64,000 nucleotides of DNA from Rhabditophanes sp. KR3021 (GCA_963281155.1 CAUJLY010000001.1:620001-684000); one strand, 5' to 3'; positions 23,406-35,290 are shown, counted from the stretch's first letter. Numbers and translations: made by a program. The notes: generated from the letters alone by a model not told the origin.

Positions 23406-24289
23406 GTCTAACTCGACTTTTGATAATTAAGTATTTTAAATTAATGTAAATCTTTTAATATAAATAATATAATTTAGTAGTCATTTCCAATAAATACATA
23501 TTTATATTTTTGTGTTTAAATTCATTGTTAATATTATTTGAAATCATAGACATTTCGGGAAATCCTATGAAGGAAGTGATATATGTTATTGCCAAAAGTA
23601 TTTCGATACTTTATTGTCTCAATATTGTGCATGCATAAAGCCATAGACGATTTTGCTCATGCTTCTAAAATGGTAAATATAAACTTGTTCGTCTTCAAAA
23701 GGCTTAAAATTAAATAGTTGCGCAGAAACTTCCTCAATTTAATACTTCCTTTAATCACAACTAATAAGAATATCAAAATTAATAAAAATATATTTGACTC
23801 ACAACAATAGTACAATCTTCAAAATAACAAAAATCTAAGAATAAGTAATTAGCGAATCCGTATAATTATTGAATGCAATCCATCAATCCATTTTGTCTAA
23901 AATATTATTTAGACTTTTTATCAGTAAATATTACATACAAAACAGTAAAGACTCTTTTTATCGTCAACTATAAACCAACCAAAACTACATATGTATCCAT
24001 TATACAAAGGTATATTCTTGTGTCCATAACTGATATACAATCATTTGTACACTTCACTAATTTTTTGGTCCACACTACTTAAATGTAATGTTACATGTGT
24101 ATTTATTTATGAATAGACTTTCTTGAATGATGCATTTTGGACCCTTTTAGGGAAATAAAGATTGTGTAGGTGCATTCATGAAGCCAAAACTTTGAATACA
24201 ATAATCGTCATTGCAATGTGTTATGCATATTTTAAGACATTCTTTTTAGTTGCTACAAATACATGCTTATTTACTTGCATCATTAATTA
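23406..24289. other. Gene-free interval
   Basis: A+T-rich; a 69-codon plus frame at 23873-24082 has no recognisable features. Confidence 0.4.
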
Positions 24290-25443
24290 ATGGGTTTATT
24301 TAGAAAAGTTGACTTATGGATAAAGTACTTCTTTGGCAATTTTTTGGTAAGTTACTAAACTAAGTGATGTAAGTATAACATTTTAAGCCTTATCTTTTGA
24401 ACCAATGGAAAGGGGATAAAGCGATGAAATTCAGACGATTCTTCACAACAATCAACCATCCTCAAACCAAGTTTATGCCCAATTGCTTGATTACAACCCA
24501 AATAATTGGTAATTTATCGTGTCGAATTTACAAGCCTCTCACAATTAAGGAACATTCCTTTAACTTGATTTATTACCATGGAGGTGGATTTTGCCTATTC
24601 TCTCCTGGAGATTATGATAAATTGATGGTCAGTTTTATTGAGCAATTCAATTGCCACATCATTTCACTTGACTATCCTTTGTCTCCCGAATCAGTCTTCC
24701 CACAAGCAATAAACGAAACTTACAATACAACATCCATTATTATGTCCTCATTAGGCAAGTACGCTCTTGATTCAGAAGCAAACTTTGTAGCAGGAGACTC
24801 GGCTGGGGGGTGCATGGTAGCTGTCGTAACTCAAAAGGCAGCTCAGCAAGGGCACAACTGGTTCAAAGGACAAATTTTGATTTATCCTTTCTTGGGGTCT
24901 TTCAATTACCAATCACCCTCCTACCAACAATTCCCACACTTTGAATATAAATCTATCTTGAGTCCACGATTGATGGCTGAATTTGTTTTGATTTATTTGG
25001 GAGTCCCATGTAATAAACAAAATACAGATGCAATCCTCCAAAGCAGCTCAATGGTTCCAACCTTTGATGATAATTGCCCCCTCAACCAATTTGCGAATGA
25101 TCCCCTCGTTTCGCCTGTTATTGCCAATTTTAACGTCTTACAAAATGTGCCGTCCTCCCTAACTTTGCTAGCACCAAACGATGTTTTAAAAGATGAAGGT
25201 TTATTTTATGCAACAAATATGAAGAAGGCTGCTCAATCAAAAAGTGACATTACCCACAAAGTGTTGATGCATCAATGTATGACCCACGGAGAATGTTCTT
25301 TCTCAAGTCAGGCAATTGCTGACATCACACATGCAGTCTCCATATGGCTTACACAAATCGGCACAATTACCTCTACAAAGGAAAAGACTGATCAAATTTC
25401 AAAGAACAATCAACAATATAACAGATTCCAAGAAATCATATGA
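24290..25443 (+). CDS. Alpha/beta hydrolase, hormone-sensitive lipase/AADAC-like
   Basis: Exons 24290-24346 and 24388-25443, with a 41-nt GT-AG intron in phase 0, give 370 residues. The start was chosen because only the frame of MGLFRKVDLWIKYFFGNFL joins in phase. The oxyanion motif HGGG is at 83-86, the nucleophile Ser157 sits in GDSAGG, and Asp284 (APND) and His319 (MTHG) complete the triad in family order. It likely hydrolyses carboxyl esters of lipids or xenobiotics. It lacks a clear signal peptide; the N-terminal aromatic helix may associate with membrane. The C-terminal tail is Gln/Asn-rich. Confidence 0.88.
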
Positions 25444-25980
25444 TATTTTGATTCTCAAATCCTAGACAAATAACATTCTTCCACACTTTCATACTCATAT
25501 CCATATTATTTTGTAGTTTCCTTTCAATCGTCTTAAATAAAAAGTTGGCTTAATATATATTTTATACACTTGGATATTTGAACAATTGGATATGTGAACA
25601 ATTAAATTTGTTGTTATTAGCACGCGATTCTGTTTATCATTTTTATCTAGAAAGTACGTGAATTGCAAGCAAATAAAAAGAATTGTTTGTTAAAAAATTA
25701 CCTGAACACACGCACATTAAAAGTTAATTAAACCAAAATGTCGTAAAAATATTGTTGTTGTGTATTTGCAAACATAGCAGTTGTTTAATTTTCTTTTATA
25801 AGACATTACAGTAATAAAGAGACGTCATTTTAATAAGATTGTTATGTTAATCATGCTTTATTTGCCAAAATAGTTAAATTTATACAAAGATGCGTATATG
25901 AACAAGGCTTAATTTAATGTAAATGTAGCACCATCTAATCAAAATATGATAACTTTAATCAAAATAGTATCTTAATTTTA
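25444..25980. other. Gene-free interval
   Basis: Convergent 3' flanks of two genes; nothing supported. Confidence 0.4.
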
Positions 25981-26289
25981 TTATATTAATGTCCTTCCAA
26001 GTCTTAAAACATTATCCTCCCCTTCTTTGTAATACTGCTTATCTCCGACTTGACAATGAACAGGATTGTACAAACAAATGCCAGACTTCAACTTTTTGTG
26101 AGCATCTCGCAAATCTTGATTTTGTTTCCTAACCATGTAAGCCATGTAATTTTGATACTTCTTAAGCAATTCAGAACTCATTGAAGGCGCAGGTAATTTG
26201 CGTTCAGTGTGCGTTGTTGGCATGTAGATATACCCTTCACTCAAAACTATAATTACAAAAAGCAAAGCAAACAACTTTATAATAGCCAT
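25981..26289 (-). CDS. Secreted prepropeptide with allatostatin-C-like core (peptide A)
   Basis: A single exon of 102 residues. Signal peptide MAIIKLFALLFVIIVLSEG, an intermediate basic spacer, then AHKKLKSGICLYNPVHCQVG and a polar tail. A dibasic KK lies six residues before the first Cys. The C-x6-C loop CLYNPVHC fits the allatostatin-C pattern C-[YF]-F-N-P-[IV]-S-C known from arthropods. Two more genes with the same design lie upstream on the same strand. Likely a neuropeptide or secreted signal made in neurons or gland; this is inference from motif and layout. Confidence 0.65.
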   Translation of the reverse strand: MAIIKLFALLFVIIVLSEGYIYMPTTHTERKLPAPSMSSELLKKYQNYMAYMVRKQNQDLRDAHKKLKSGICLYNPVHCQVGDKQYYKEGEDNVLRLGRTLI

Positions 26290-26335
26290 AGCAGTAATTT
26301 ATTTATATTAACATTTGTATTAACGCAATTTCCTT

Positions 26336-26343
26336 CTTATATA
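26336..26343 (-). promoter_or_regulatory. TATA box of peptide gene A
   Basis: TATATAAG on the minus strand, 47 nt before the ATG. Confidence 0.5.
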
Positions 26344-26658
26344 GGCCTAATTTAGATAGGCTTAACTTATTTTTTATTGAAAAAGTACAAATGTTTACAC
26401 TTAACAAATAACTTCGAATAACTACTCATAAATGTATGCAGCATGCTCCAATAACAACCAAATAATATTTCCAAGTTTTTTATATTTCATATATATTTAT
26501 TAACAAGCAAATTTTAACAAATCATATTCAAAGCAGTATCTCCGGATGTTTTTAATTACAAGGCATTCGTCAACATTTATACGCAATTGATAAAAAAGGA
26601 AATGCGTAATTAATTAATCATTTTTATTTTCAATCAAATATGCACAATAACTTTTTTA

Positions 26659-27006
26659 TTATGCTTTCCTTCTCCTCAAAACCTCTGTTAAATTAGACTG
26701 ATATCGCCGTGGATATTTTCTTCCCAAATGCAATTTGATATGCTCATTGACTGGATCAACTTTAAGGATGCATTGAACGACTGAGAAAAAGCACATCCTT
26801 GATTTTTTTATTGTCTTAGAAAAGATGGGTTTCCAACCTGCGTCAAATCCACCGTAAATTGACTTCAAGTGGGCCATGTACCTCGATGGCTCCTTAGTCA
26901 TACCATTCAGCTCACTAACTCTGTCATTAACTACATCATAGTTTACAGCATCAATAATAGTCAAACCAAACATGAGAATTGACAACAATAATGTGAAGCA
27001 TGCCAT
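26659..27006 (-). CDS. Secreted prepropeptide with allatostatin-C-like core (peptide B)
   Basis: A single exon of 115 residues: a signal peptide (MACFTLLLSILMFGLTIIDA), a spacer containing SRYMAHLKSIYG, then TIKKSRMCFFSVVQCILKV, followed by a basic region with GRK, RR and a terminal RRRK. The loop CFFSVVQC matches the spacing of the loops in peptides A and C, although Val replaces the usual Pro. Basic residues directly before the loop allow proprotein cleavage. It is paralogous to its neighbours rather than identical, so the cluster is not recent. Confidence 0.62.
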   Translation of the reverse strand: MACFTLLLSILMFGLTIIDAVNYDVVNDRVSELNGMTKEPSRYMAHLKSIYGGFDAGWKPIFSKTIKKSRMCFFSVVQCILKVDPVNEHIKLHLGRKYPRRYQSNLTEVLRRRKA

Positions 27007-27040
27007 AATTTTGAAATGATTTTTTATTTGGCAGCTCCTA

Positions 27041-27049
27041 TTTTATATA
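27041..27049 (-). promoter_or_regulatory. TATA box of peptide gene B
   Basis: TATATAAAA on the minus strand, 35 nt before the ATG. Confidence 0.5.
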
Positions 27050-27812
27050 ATTGACCCCACGTATTTTTATTAAATCATTCTTTAGTTGTTTTTTAAAAAT
27101 AGGGGAGTTTTACAAATTAAACTTTATTTTAAGTAGCTTAAGATGTGGAAAAATCTTTGATAATCAAAAACAACATTATTAATTGAGATTGTAAGGTGTT
27201 TCGGATTGATATTAATGTTTCTTGTACGATAAAAAGTGCGTGTTTTACGATTGTTTTTGGGACTTCGAATCAAGATTAGTAATAAAGTGGGATTGCTTAG
27301 GAAAGTTCTGCAAAAATGAAGTGACTAATGGATATTATAAAATAAAATAATTCAAAGATCGCTTTTATGATGTAAACTGCCCAAAAAATCTACTATTTTA
27401 AAGATTAGTTTGAATTGTAGTTTGTGATTTAAAAATGAACAAAACCTCAAACAAGGAGGAAACCAACGATCTATTGATACTTCACAATTAATATATTTAC
27501 TTAACTGCATAAATTTAATTAGCATTAAGTACAATGCCAAAGAATAGGAATCAAATTATGACCCATTTAAGTATCATGATATATTAGAAATCTCATATAA
27601 TTCCATCTATCATTCACTGTATTTACTGTATTCTCTTTTGGACACTTTAAATGTTTAGAACGTATATTTTATTCTCTTTTGGACACTTTTAAATGTATAT
27701 TTGACTGAATCTTAGACGATTACTTTATTTTGAAGTTTCTTTTTAATTGTCTTCAAAAAGTTAAAAAAATCACAAATATTCAAGATCAACTTTATTGTAA
27801 AAGAAATACAAT
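27050..27812. other. Gene-free interval
   Basis: Contains two near-identical tracts TATTCTCTTTTGGACACTTT (about 27630 and 27668) forming a short direct repeat; no gene seen. Confidence 0.45.
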
Positions 27813-28885
27813 TTAAGCACGGGCAGAAAGAACTCGAGGTGGACATGGACAATAAAGTTTGTCGGTCTGAAATAATATTTATTAGTCAAACCATTTGCCA
27901 AACTTACTCCTGTTGGCCCCATAATTCCCGGCGCTCCATTTGGTCTGAAATAATTTAGTAATGCTTGTTGTGACTACCTTCACTTACCCTGGTGACCCGT
28001 CTCTGCCAGGACTTCCGGCCATTCCAGCCACACCTGGTTTCCCTGGGCTTCCGCTTTCACCTTAAACAATCAAATGAACTGTCACATTGAATTGGTATTA
28101 CCTGGGCTTCCGTCTCTTCCGGCATTTCCTGGCGATCCAGGTAATCCAGCAGCTCCTGGTCTGCCTGGAACTCCAACTGCTCTTTGTCCATCTCTTCCTG
28201 GGCGGCCAGCACTTCCGGCTTTTCCCTAAACAAATGATCAAACAAAAGAATGTTAGCTTACATCTGGTCCCGGACTTCCTGAATCTCCACTTGGACCAGC
28301 TGGACCTGGTGACCCGTCGGATCCATCCATTCCAGGTGTTCCAGGCAACCCATCACTCCCAGGAGCCCCAGGACTTCCATTTACACCGTCGCTTCCTCGG
28401 GGACCAGCTGGACATTTTGTACAAGCTTGACTGGCTTGGGGACACATCACTTGCTCATATCTCTCAGTCGAATCAGCTCCTCTTGGGCCCGGAGATCCAG
28501 GGGAACCATTGCTTCCAGCTGGGCCAGGTGGACCTAAACAAACGTATTACTCATTTAAATAAGTAAATGTACCGGGTGCTCCTCTTGGACAATTAATTCT
28601 CTTGACCTCACAAACACAGTGGTCCGGCAAAGCTTGTCTCTTATTCCTAAACACAGATTCAAATGGATTCTCCCTCGCTTTATTTGGAGTGACCAGGATT
28701 TGAATTTCCATCAACTCCATCCAAGCTGAATCAGTCTTGGCCCTGAACATAGTCATCTCATCATTTACCAAGTTTTGCATATTCCCTATCTCATTGTAGA
28801 AAGAAGGCAAATAAACTGCAACTGCAAGGATAGCTAATGCTGATAGGGTGCAAGCAATAGTGGAGACTACTTTTGTTTCATTCAT
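27813..28885 (-). CDS. Cuticle collagen
   Basis: Six exons (28885-28573, 28533-28262, 28225-28102, 28060-27988, 27944-27908, 27866-27813) join in phase to 290 residues. The N-terminal Col_cuticle_N domain has one membrane segment, then a furin-type RNKR site before QALPDHC. Two Gly-X-Y regions are separated by an interruption with three cysteines (MCPQASQACTKC). The Gly-X-Y tract then runs on to a cysteine-containing tail, LYCPCPPR, typical of nematode cuticle collagens. It is secreted by hypodermis, trimerises and is crosslinked by disulfides and tyrosines into cuticle. Every exon junction preserves the Gly-X-Y register, which validates the model. The intron density is higher than in its neighbours. 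Confidence 0.95.
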
Positions 28886-28920
28886 TGTGGAGAGAAGTAA
28901 TTGTTGTTTGCAATCATTTG

Positions 28921-28928
28921 CTTTTATA
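28921..28928 (-). promoter_or_regulatory. TATA box of the collagen gene
   Basis: TATAAAAG on the minus strand, 36 nt before the ATG. Confidence 0.5.
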
Positions 28929-29404
28929 AGGGTTGTTTGGAACCAGTTCCTTGTTGCTTTTAAATGGTTAGCAATTAAGTTAATTGCAAATACCTAAATA
29001 CATCTAATGATGGACAATGTGCCGGAAAGGTAACTTCTTATTACCGCCAATTAGTTGATTATCATTAGAGCAAATTGCGAGATTGTTGTTATTAACCCCA
29101 TTATTTAGTCATCATTACCGCAAATTACTCAATTAATAAATACCATTACAAGCCCCCACATTTTACTTCCACTATTGAAAACACAAAAGTAATAAACTTT
29201 CACTAAAAGGTCTGACTTGTTTTGACAATGAACCATAAACAGTCAGTCCATCAAAAAAAGTCATTTAGCATAAAAAATAGGACGTTTAAGTTTATATGTG
29301 ACATTTACACAAAATAAAAAATCTACAATTTATTTGCATCCAACCACCAAATCATTTGACAAAAATAAATATTAAGAAAAGGGTATTATTTAATTTAAAG
29401 TATT
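28929..29404. other. Gene-free interval
   Basis: Between about 29030 and 29140 the phrase CCGCAAATTA/AGCAAATTG recurs with TTAGTNATCATTA spacing, a weak degenerate direct repeat. No gene. Confidence 0.4.
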
Positions 29405-29824
29405 TTAATAAGAGGGATTTGATGTTTTGAACAGATTCTCGAATCTATTCATTCTAATTAAATTAGCTTCCAGTTGATTCTTTAAATTTTTGTTAAAAAC
29501 TTTAGTTTGGAGGTCTTTTCTAGTTTGAAGAGGAACGATCTGGAGATCTCTAGGATTACTAGACAGCCGACACTGAACGGGTGTAAAGAAACAAATTCTG
29601 CTATTTCGCGTCTTATCCTGATACAACGTCTGACCCTCATAATTTGAAAAAGATTGCTTAATATAATTATCAAATCTATCTAGTGTCTTCTGATCATAAT
29701 GGTTGTCGTTTCTCCGTGCATGTACAGTTCCATCTGCGTGTAAAGGCCTATTAATAACAGCAAAAGAATATATCAATGTTGTAGCAATTGCCATAAAAAA
29801 CAATGATTTAAATAGTGGCGACAT
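29405..29824 (-). CDS. Secreted prepropeptide with allatostatin-C-like core (peptide C)
   Basis: A single exon of 139 residues. Signal peptide MSPLFKSLFFMAIATTLIYS, a charged spacer with the aromatic patch RFDNYIKQSFSNY, then DKTRNSRICFFTPVQCRLSS and a basic tail. The loop CFFTPVQC retains Pro at the position conserved in allatostatin C and shares SR(I/M)CFF with peptide B. The tail is longer than in A and B. Probable neuropeptide or secreted signal precursor, third member of the local family. Confidence 0.65.
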   Translation of the reverse strand: MSPLFKSLFFMAIATTLIYSFAVINRPLHADGTVHARRNDNHYDQKTLDRFDNYIKQSFSNYEGQTLYQDKTRNSRICFFTPVQCRLSSNPRDLQIVPLQTRKDLQTKVFNKNLKNQLEANLIRMNRFENLFKTSNPSY

Positions 29825-29922
29825 GTTTTTATCTGAAAAATATATCCAAATATATTAACAAAAGAAAATGGCAAAACAGCAATCTAAATTTGAAATGTGA
29901 CAGTGCCTTAGTTATCTTAAAT

Positions 29923-29930
29923 CTTTTATA
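29923..29930 (-). promoter_or_regulatory. TATA-like box of peptide gene C
   Basis: TATAAAAG on the minus strand, about 100 nt before the ATG; the longer distance leaves room for a leader. Confidence 0.35.
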
Positions 29931-31970
29931 GCATTTTGGATACCTGCATTGCATTTAAAAAGGTGGTGCTTGCCTAATCTGTTTGAGGCAGTTCTTTTTA
30001 AATATAATAAGGCATGGATTCCCAATTGTTCATGTAAAAATACAACCCTGTGATTAATCAAAGTTACGGGAGTCATAAAGATTCACGTTTAGGCCAAATT
30101 AAATAATATTATTAGTCATGAGGGAATTATAAATGGATAAAGATTGTCTAATCTGTGTGCAGTTTTACAAAATAATGCATAATGTCTGGCAAATTGAAAA
30201 CGAGATCTAGTAATGATGCCATTTACTTCATGAATTTAAACAACTTTCTCATATTAGTATCTGAAAAAATGAAACTACACCAACTTAACAGATATTATTT
30301 CGGAAAATGACAACCATATTCACACTTATAATTTAAAGGTTTCTCAAGCACTTGATAAAAGCATGGGATTAGATATATTTTACAAACAATTTGCATCATA
30401 TGTTTTCAAATTACTTAAAGTTTAGTTGCAGTTAATTATCTAAAAATATGCTTAGTGATATCAATTTAGTTATTATTATTCCGATGATACTTTTAAGCGG
30501 ATTGAAGTTCAAAACTACGTCGTGTAATACTTTTGTGATATCATCAATCTAAAAATAAAAGCAGCAGCTTAAGCATTTATTACTATTAATAAATTGTAAG
30601 ATCCAACGAATTGCCAGTACGGATTAAGAAAGTCTTATGTGTATTTATCTAATTTGGATAAGTTAATTCATGTTTGAAAATCTTAGCATATTCATTTATG
30701 TATCCAAATAAGAAATATATACAAAACAATTTATTGATATGCAAAAATTGAGGAACAAAAATAAGAGTAAACAATAATCAGTTGTTGCTAAATTATCATT
30801 CAAGCCATAGGACTAATTCATGTTGTTGAATTTTTAAATCTGTTATTCCTATTTGATCATACTATTTACATAATTTTGCATATTGAAATAAGGACTACAC
30901 GCATTTTGTTATTGTTCCTATATTGTTGTTGAAGTGCTTTATTAATTTATCAATGAACTAAAAGAAAATATATCTTATACTTGAAAATATGTTTTTGTAG
31001 TGTTCCAGAACCAAAACAAACCACAATACCCTGCTATTAGGTCTATTGTTTAAAAATTCCTATGACATGGATAATATTCTAAATTCGGTTTAGATTATCC
31101 TACGTCTTTCAACAATTATCATCCAATTACTTTAACATGTTCATTCATCCATTTGTGAACTATTTACTTCAACATCATCAAAACAAAATTGTTTATTTTT
31201 GTCTTTGGAATAATTAATCATTAGACATCCAAATAATACAAATCTTGATAAGCTTTTTTTAATCGAAATCTTTAAATTTTAATCCATTTGTACATGGCGA
31301 TTTCAATTGCCTATGTGGTTTTTATTATTCGCCACTTTCATAAAGTCTGGGACTCACTTCTTAACATTATCTCAGCTCAACATACAACATATAATAAAGC
31401 TTTAAAGTGGATAGAATAAAATTGACCAATAAATTTCTAAATTTAAGAAATTTGTTTGTTAGAATTGGAGTTGCTTATAAACTATACCATCAAACTTTAA
31501 TTAAATAACCAAAAGTCAAAAACTTCAATTTTGTCCCTAAATATGTTCTTTGGTATTGAAGGTAGACAAGTAGTGTTTTCGTGTTGTTCAGGAGATTTCA
31601 TTTTTCAAAAGGTTATGTTATGATTGAGATGAAATTATTGAAGAAAATGTTAAATAAACAAAACAAATATCAAAGAACGGTTCTGAAGTTAGTTTATATA
31701 ATTTTTGATGATATCATTTTCTGAGAAAGTTGAAATTGAGGAAAATATTTTGTTGTGTGAATGTTCAATCTAAAAAATAGAAGAATGTTTCGATCAAAAT
31801 TCTCAAAGGGAACGAATATGGAAAGGATAATTATTTTATCTAACATTAAACGGTTAGAAATTTACATAAAAAGAAGTTAAAACAACAAAATATATAATTA
31901 CTTTTATTTATAATTGAATTTTCCAGATCCTAATACAAGAACACATTACACACAAGTATTAGTTATTTAA
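29931..31970. other. Two-kilobase gene-free interval
   Basis: Very A+T-rich on inspection of both strands. No open frame with family motifs, no RNA gene and no repeat array recognised. Confidence 0.45.
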
Positions 31971-32308
31971 TTAGATAACTGCAGCTTTTTGATCTTTTGA
32001 TTGAGTAGGAGCCGCTGCATTAAGAGTCTCTTTTAGACCAACAAAGTTTATTTCGATAGTCTTAAAGGAGAGTTGCTTTTCTTTGATATTCTTTCCTGGA
32101 GTAACTGGTGGAGGCAAGCAAGCTCCTTTTGGCAATGTCTTATCACCTACATTGTCACCTTTGTTAAGCGGTGGTTTGTTTTTTTCAGCTGATATCTCCT
32201 TAGTCTTTTCTTTAGTAGCTGCAACGACTTCTTTCTTTGGTTTAGTTGCACCACCGTAGTGATTGAAGAAATTGTTATTACACAAAATATAAGCAGAAAG
32301 TGAAGCAT
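31971..32308 (-). CDS. Small secreted Lys/Ala/Pro-rich protein, apparent frameshift
   Basis: A good signal peptide (MLHFLLIFCVITISSITT) starts at ATG 32308, but its frame soon ends. The convincing mature sequence lies in another frame ending at 31971: GGATKPKKEVVAATKEKTKE, then KGACLPPPVTPGKN and SFKTIEINFVGLKETLNAAA. That frame has no ATG of its own. A one-base indel near 32240-32275 would join them into about 112 residues. Low-complexity secreted protein of unknown role. Confidence 0.5.
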
Positions 32309-32870
32309 GGCAATGATGTGATCTTTTGTTAAAACAATCTCTTAAATAGTCATTTTATAATTTGGATTTAACACCAACATCAAGGATTGTGTTATCGGAT
32401 TCTCTAACAAATTTCCTAATAACGTTGATCTTTATGAAATATTTCTTATCTGAGAAACATAATGAATGTCAAGCATATGAACTTGTTCAAATTGTGTCTG
32501 TTTTTGAGTATTAGTACAACCATATAAACATCTTTTTCAATTTATCAAGAAAAGTCAGAATGACTCCTTTTACATCATTAATGAGCGACAAATAAAAAGC
32601 TATGATCTTAATTAAGATCGGTGGTTTACATTTTATTATTTGGTGGGTTATATTACCTATAAAACAACTCTCACACATTCAATAGAGAGGTAAGTATTAT
32701 TTATCAGAACACATTTTAAAATTGTTAATTAAAATGACTTTTCAACAAAATACCTATATGCACATATACGTTCTATTACATCCCAACAATCACATTTTCA
32801 ACAACCAAACGCTATTTTTTGATTATAAAACAATTTATAAAAATTAGACCTTTAATATTATGTTGCAATG
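32309..32870. other. Gene-free interval
   Basis: A+T-rich; no supported feature. Confidence 0.4.
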
Positions 32871-33032
32871 TTAGTAGTTACTTTTTATCTTCTCTTCAAA
32901 TGCTTTGTTACATGTTGATGGGGAGAATTTTGTTTCCCAGGTATGTTGATCAAGTGTTGTTGTAATTGGAGCAGCTTCAGTAGCATTCAAAAGAATAACG
33001 AACATACAAAATACAGCCAAAGATCGTATCAT
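32871..33032 (-). CDS. Very small secreted peptide (53 residues)
   Basis: A single-exon frame from ATG 33032 to TAA. The signal peptide MIRSLAVFCMFVILLNATEA is followed by a short mature peptide containing TTTLDQHTWETKF and one cysteine in SPSTCNKAFEEK. It lacks dibasic sites inside the mature part. The ideal signal peptide in such a short frame supports reality; function is unknown. It may be a signalling or defence peptide. Confidence 0.5.
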   Translation of the reverse strand: MIRSLAVFCMFVILLNATEAAPITTTLDQHTWETKFSPSTCNKAFEEKIKSNY

Positions 33033-33348
33033 CAGTATCTATTAATAAACTTTCATTTTTTGTACTAAAGAAATTGAATTAATTTAAAGAATAAATTATA
33101 AAAGCTTTTAAACCATTGAATTATCCAGTAAGTAAATTAATGTTGTCCTTTACATAAATTAAATATTTGATCAAATATACAAATAATTGATAGTGTAATC
33201 TGATTGTAAAATACATTCTTGCGATTTTTATCAATACACTCACATTTTAATTAGATCTAGCTTAACTATTTTATATTCACATCAATATTATGTATTTGGG
33301 CCACATTAACCCGCCAACTCTTTTCAATTTTCTTTGATTTACAAAAAG

Positions 33349-33387
33349 ATGGTTGGAATTAAGTTTATTGGCTTCATGGCCAGATTG
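33349..33387 (+). other. Possible alternative first exon of GMP reductase
   Basis: ATG opens 13 codons (MVGIKFIGFMARL) ending at a good donor (TTG|GTAAGA). Splicing to the TTTCAG acceptor at 33935-33937 would be in phase with the ATC ATG of the reductase and add 14 residues. A trans-spliced leader at the same acceptor is the simpler reading. Confidence 0.3.
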
Positions 33388-33940
33388 GTAAGAAGCCTAC
33401 ATTTGCGTTTAAATTCACTTTGTCCAGACAAATTATTTTAAAATTCTCCTTTCAATGCATTGCCAACTTTTCTATTTATAAAAACGGAATCCTCTATCGT
33501 CTTTTCTCTCCATTCAAATGACATAAACGTTAATTAGCAAATATTTGCACAACAGTTGCTATACCCATCTTTTGCTTACTTACACCAAGGATGGTACTTT
33601 TTGTCCTCGTTTTATGGTTAAATGGCGGTAGATACTCTTCTATAGACCAATCTATACACATAACATTCATTTGATTTCTTCTAGAACGTTCAAGTTGGAG
33701 ATAGTCATCTCTCTCACTTTCTAACTACTTATCACAAATGCACTTTCTATTCATGTTTGTTATGGGTGTTGCATTTAGCCAGACTTTTTTCGACAACATT
33801 GCATAGATCTTATCTGTTTTTATAACACATTCGACACAAACCGAATCATCCTTTTGACTATTCATTTCATTTTGTAAATTATATCGCTTATGTTAGGTTG
33901 TTGCTCTTTGTAATAGATTAATACAAATTTATTTCAGATC

Positions 33941-35047
33941 ATGCCTCGAATTGAAAGTGATCCGAAGCTTGACTTCAAGGATGTCTTGATCAGGCCAAAG
34001 AGATCTACTCTTAGGTCCCGTGCCGATGTTGATTTGGTCAGAGAATTTACTTTTAGAAATTCGAAGAAGACTTATGCCGGAGTTCCTGTCATTGCCAGTA
34101 ATATGGATACAGTTGGAACTTTTGCTATGGCTGAGGCTTTGGCTAAGCACAAGATGTTCACCACGATGCATAAGCATTATTCCCTCCAAGAGTGGGTTGC
34201 CTTTGCTGACAACAACAACAGAGACAAAGATGTAAGTTACTTTCTAGTTATTAGTATCTATTTTAATCACCACGTTTAGTTGTTTGCCAACCTCGCCATC
34301 TCTTCTGGTATGACTGGTGAAGACTTTAAGAAACTCAAGTTAGTCACTGATGCTATTCCTGAACTCGATTACATCTGCCTCGATGTCGCCAACGGATATT
34401 CTGAGCATTTCGTTGATTTCATCAGAAAGTGTCGTGAAGAATTTCCAACCCACACCATCATCGCTGGAAATGTAGTCACAGGAGAAATGGTCGAAGAATT
34501 GATCCTGACCGGAGCTGACATCGTCAAAGTAGGAATCGGCCCAGGATCCGTCTGTACCACCAGAAAAAAGACCGGAGTTGGTTACCCACAATTGTCTGCA
34601 GTCTTGGAATGTGCCGATGCTGCTCATGGAATGAAAGGACACGTAATCTCGGACGGAGGTTGCACCAATCCCGGTGATGTCGCCAAAGCCTTTGGAGCTG
34701 GTGCCGATTTTGTGATGGCTGGAGGACTGTTTGCCGGCCACGACCAATCTGGCGGTGAAATCATCGAGAAGAACGGTAAGCAGTACAAGATGTTCTACGG
34801 AATGTCTTCAGACACCGCAATGAACAAACATTCTGGGTCTGTTGCAGAATACAGAGCTTCCGAGGGAAAAACCATCACGATCCCCTACCGTGGCGACATT
34901 TCCACAACTGTCCAAGACATCCTCGGTGGAATCAGAAGTGCATGTACTTACACTGGCAGCAAGTATCTCAAGGAATTGAGCAAGAGAACTACCTTCATCC
35001 GAGTCACAATGCAGACCAATGAACAATACACTGCCTTTGAAGTTTGA
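33941..35047 (+). CDS. GMP reductase
   Basis: Exons 33941-34231 and 34280-35047, with a 48-nt GT-AG intron in phase 0, give 352 residues, the family length. The TIM barrel shows [20 protein letters not shown] at the N-terminus, [12 protein letters not shown], and the catalytic loop [18 protein letters not shown] with nucleophile Cys189. It also shows [29 protein letters not shown] for phosphate binding and a Met-Ser-Ser flap. It converts GMP to IMP with NADPH, releasing ammonia, in purine salvage. The TTTCAG three bases before the ATG looks like a trans-splice acceptor. Higher G+C and codon bias suggest strong expression. Confidence 0.96.
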
Positions 35048-35290
35048 GTTTCTATTAAATTCTAAGCCATAATTTTAGTTTTACTTTTAATTTAAATAAA
35101 AACATAACTTAGTTTATTTGTTGCATCATACATTTTATAGCAAAAAGGAGAAGCGTCAGTAGGTTGGTAACGTTTTTAAGCTGCCTCTTGAAAAGAAATG
35201 TGTTTGGAAGAAATTTTGTTTGCACAACATCATTCAAATCATTTTGCTCTTTTTATATTATAATTTTAACCAACACATTGCCCTGGCATT

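Noticed and set aside
28087..28566. Long plus frame across the collagen gene
   Set aside because: Shadow of the Gly-X-Y repeats on the opposite strand.
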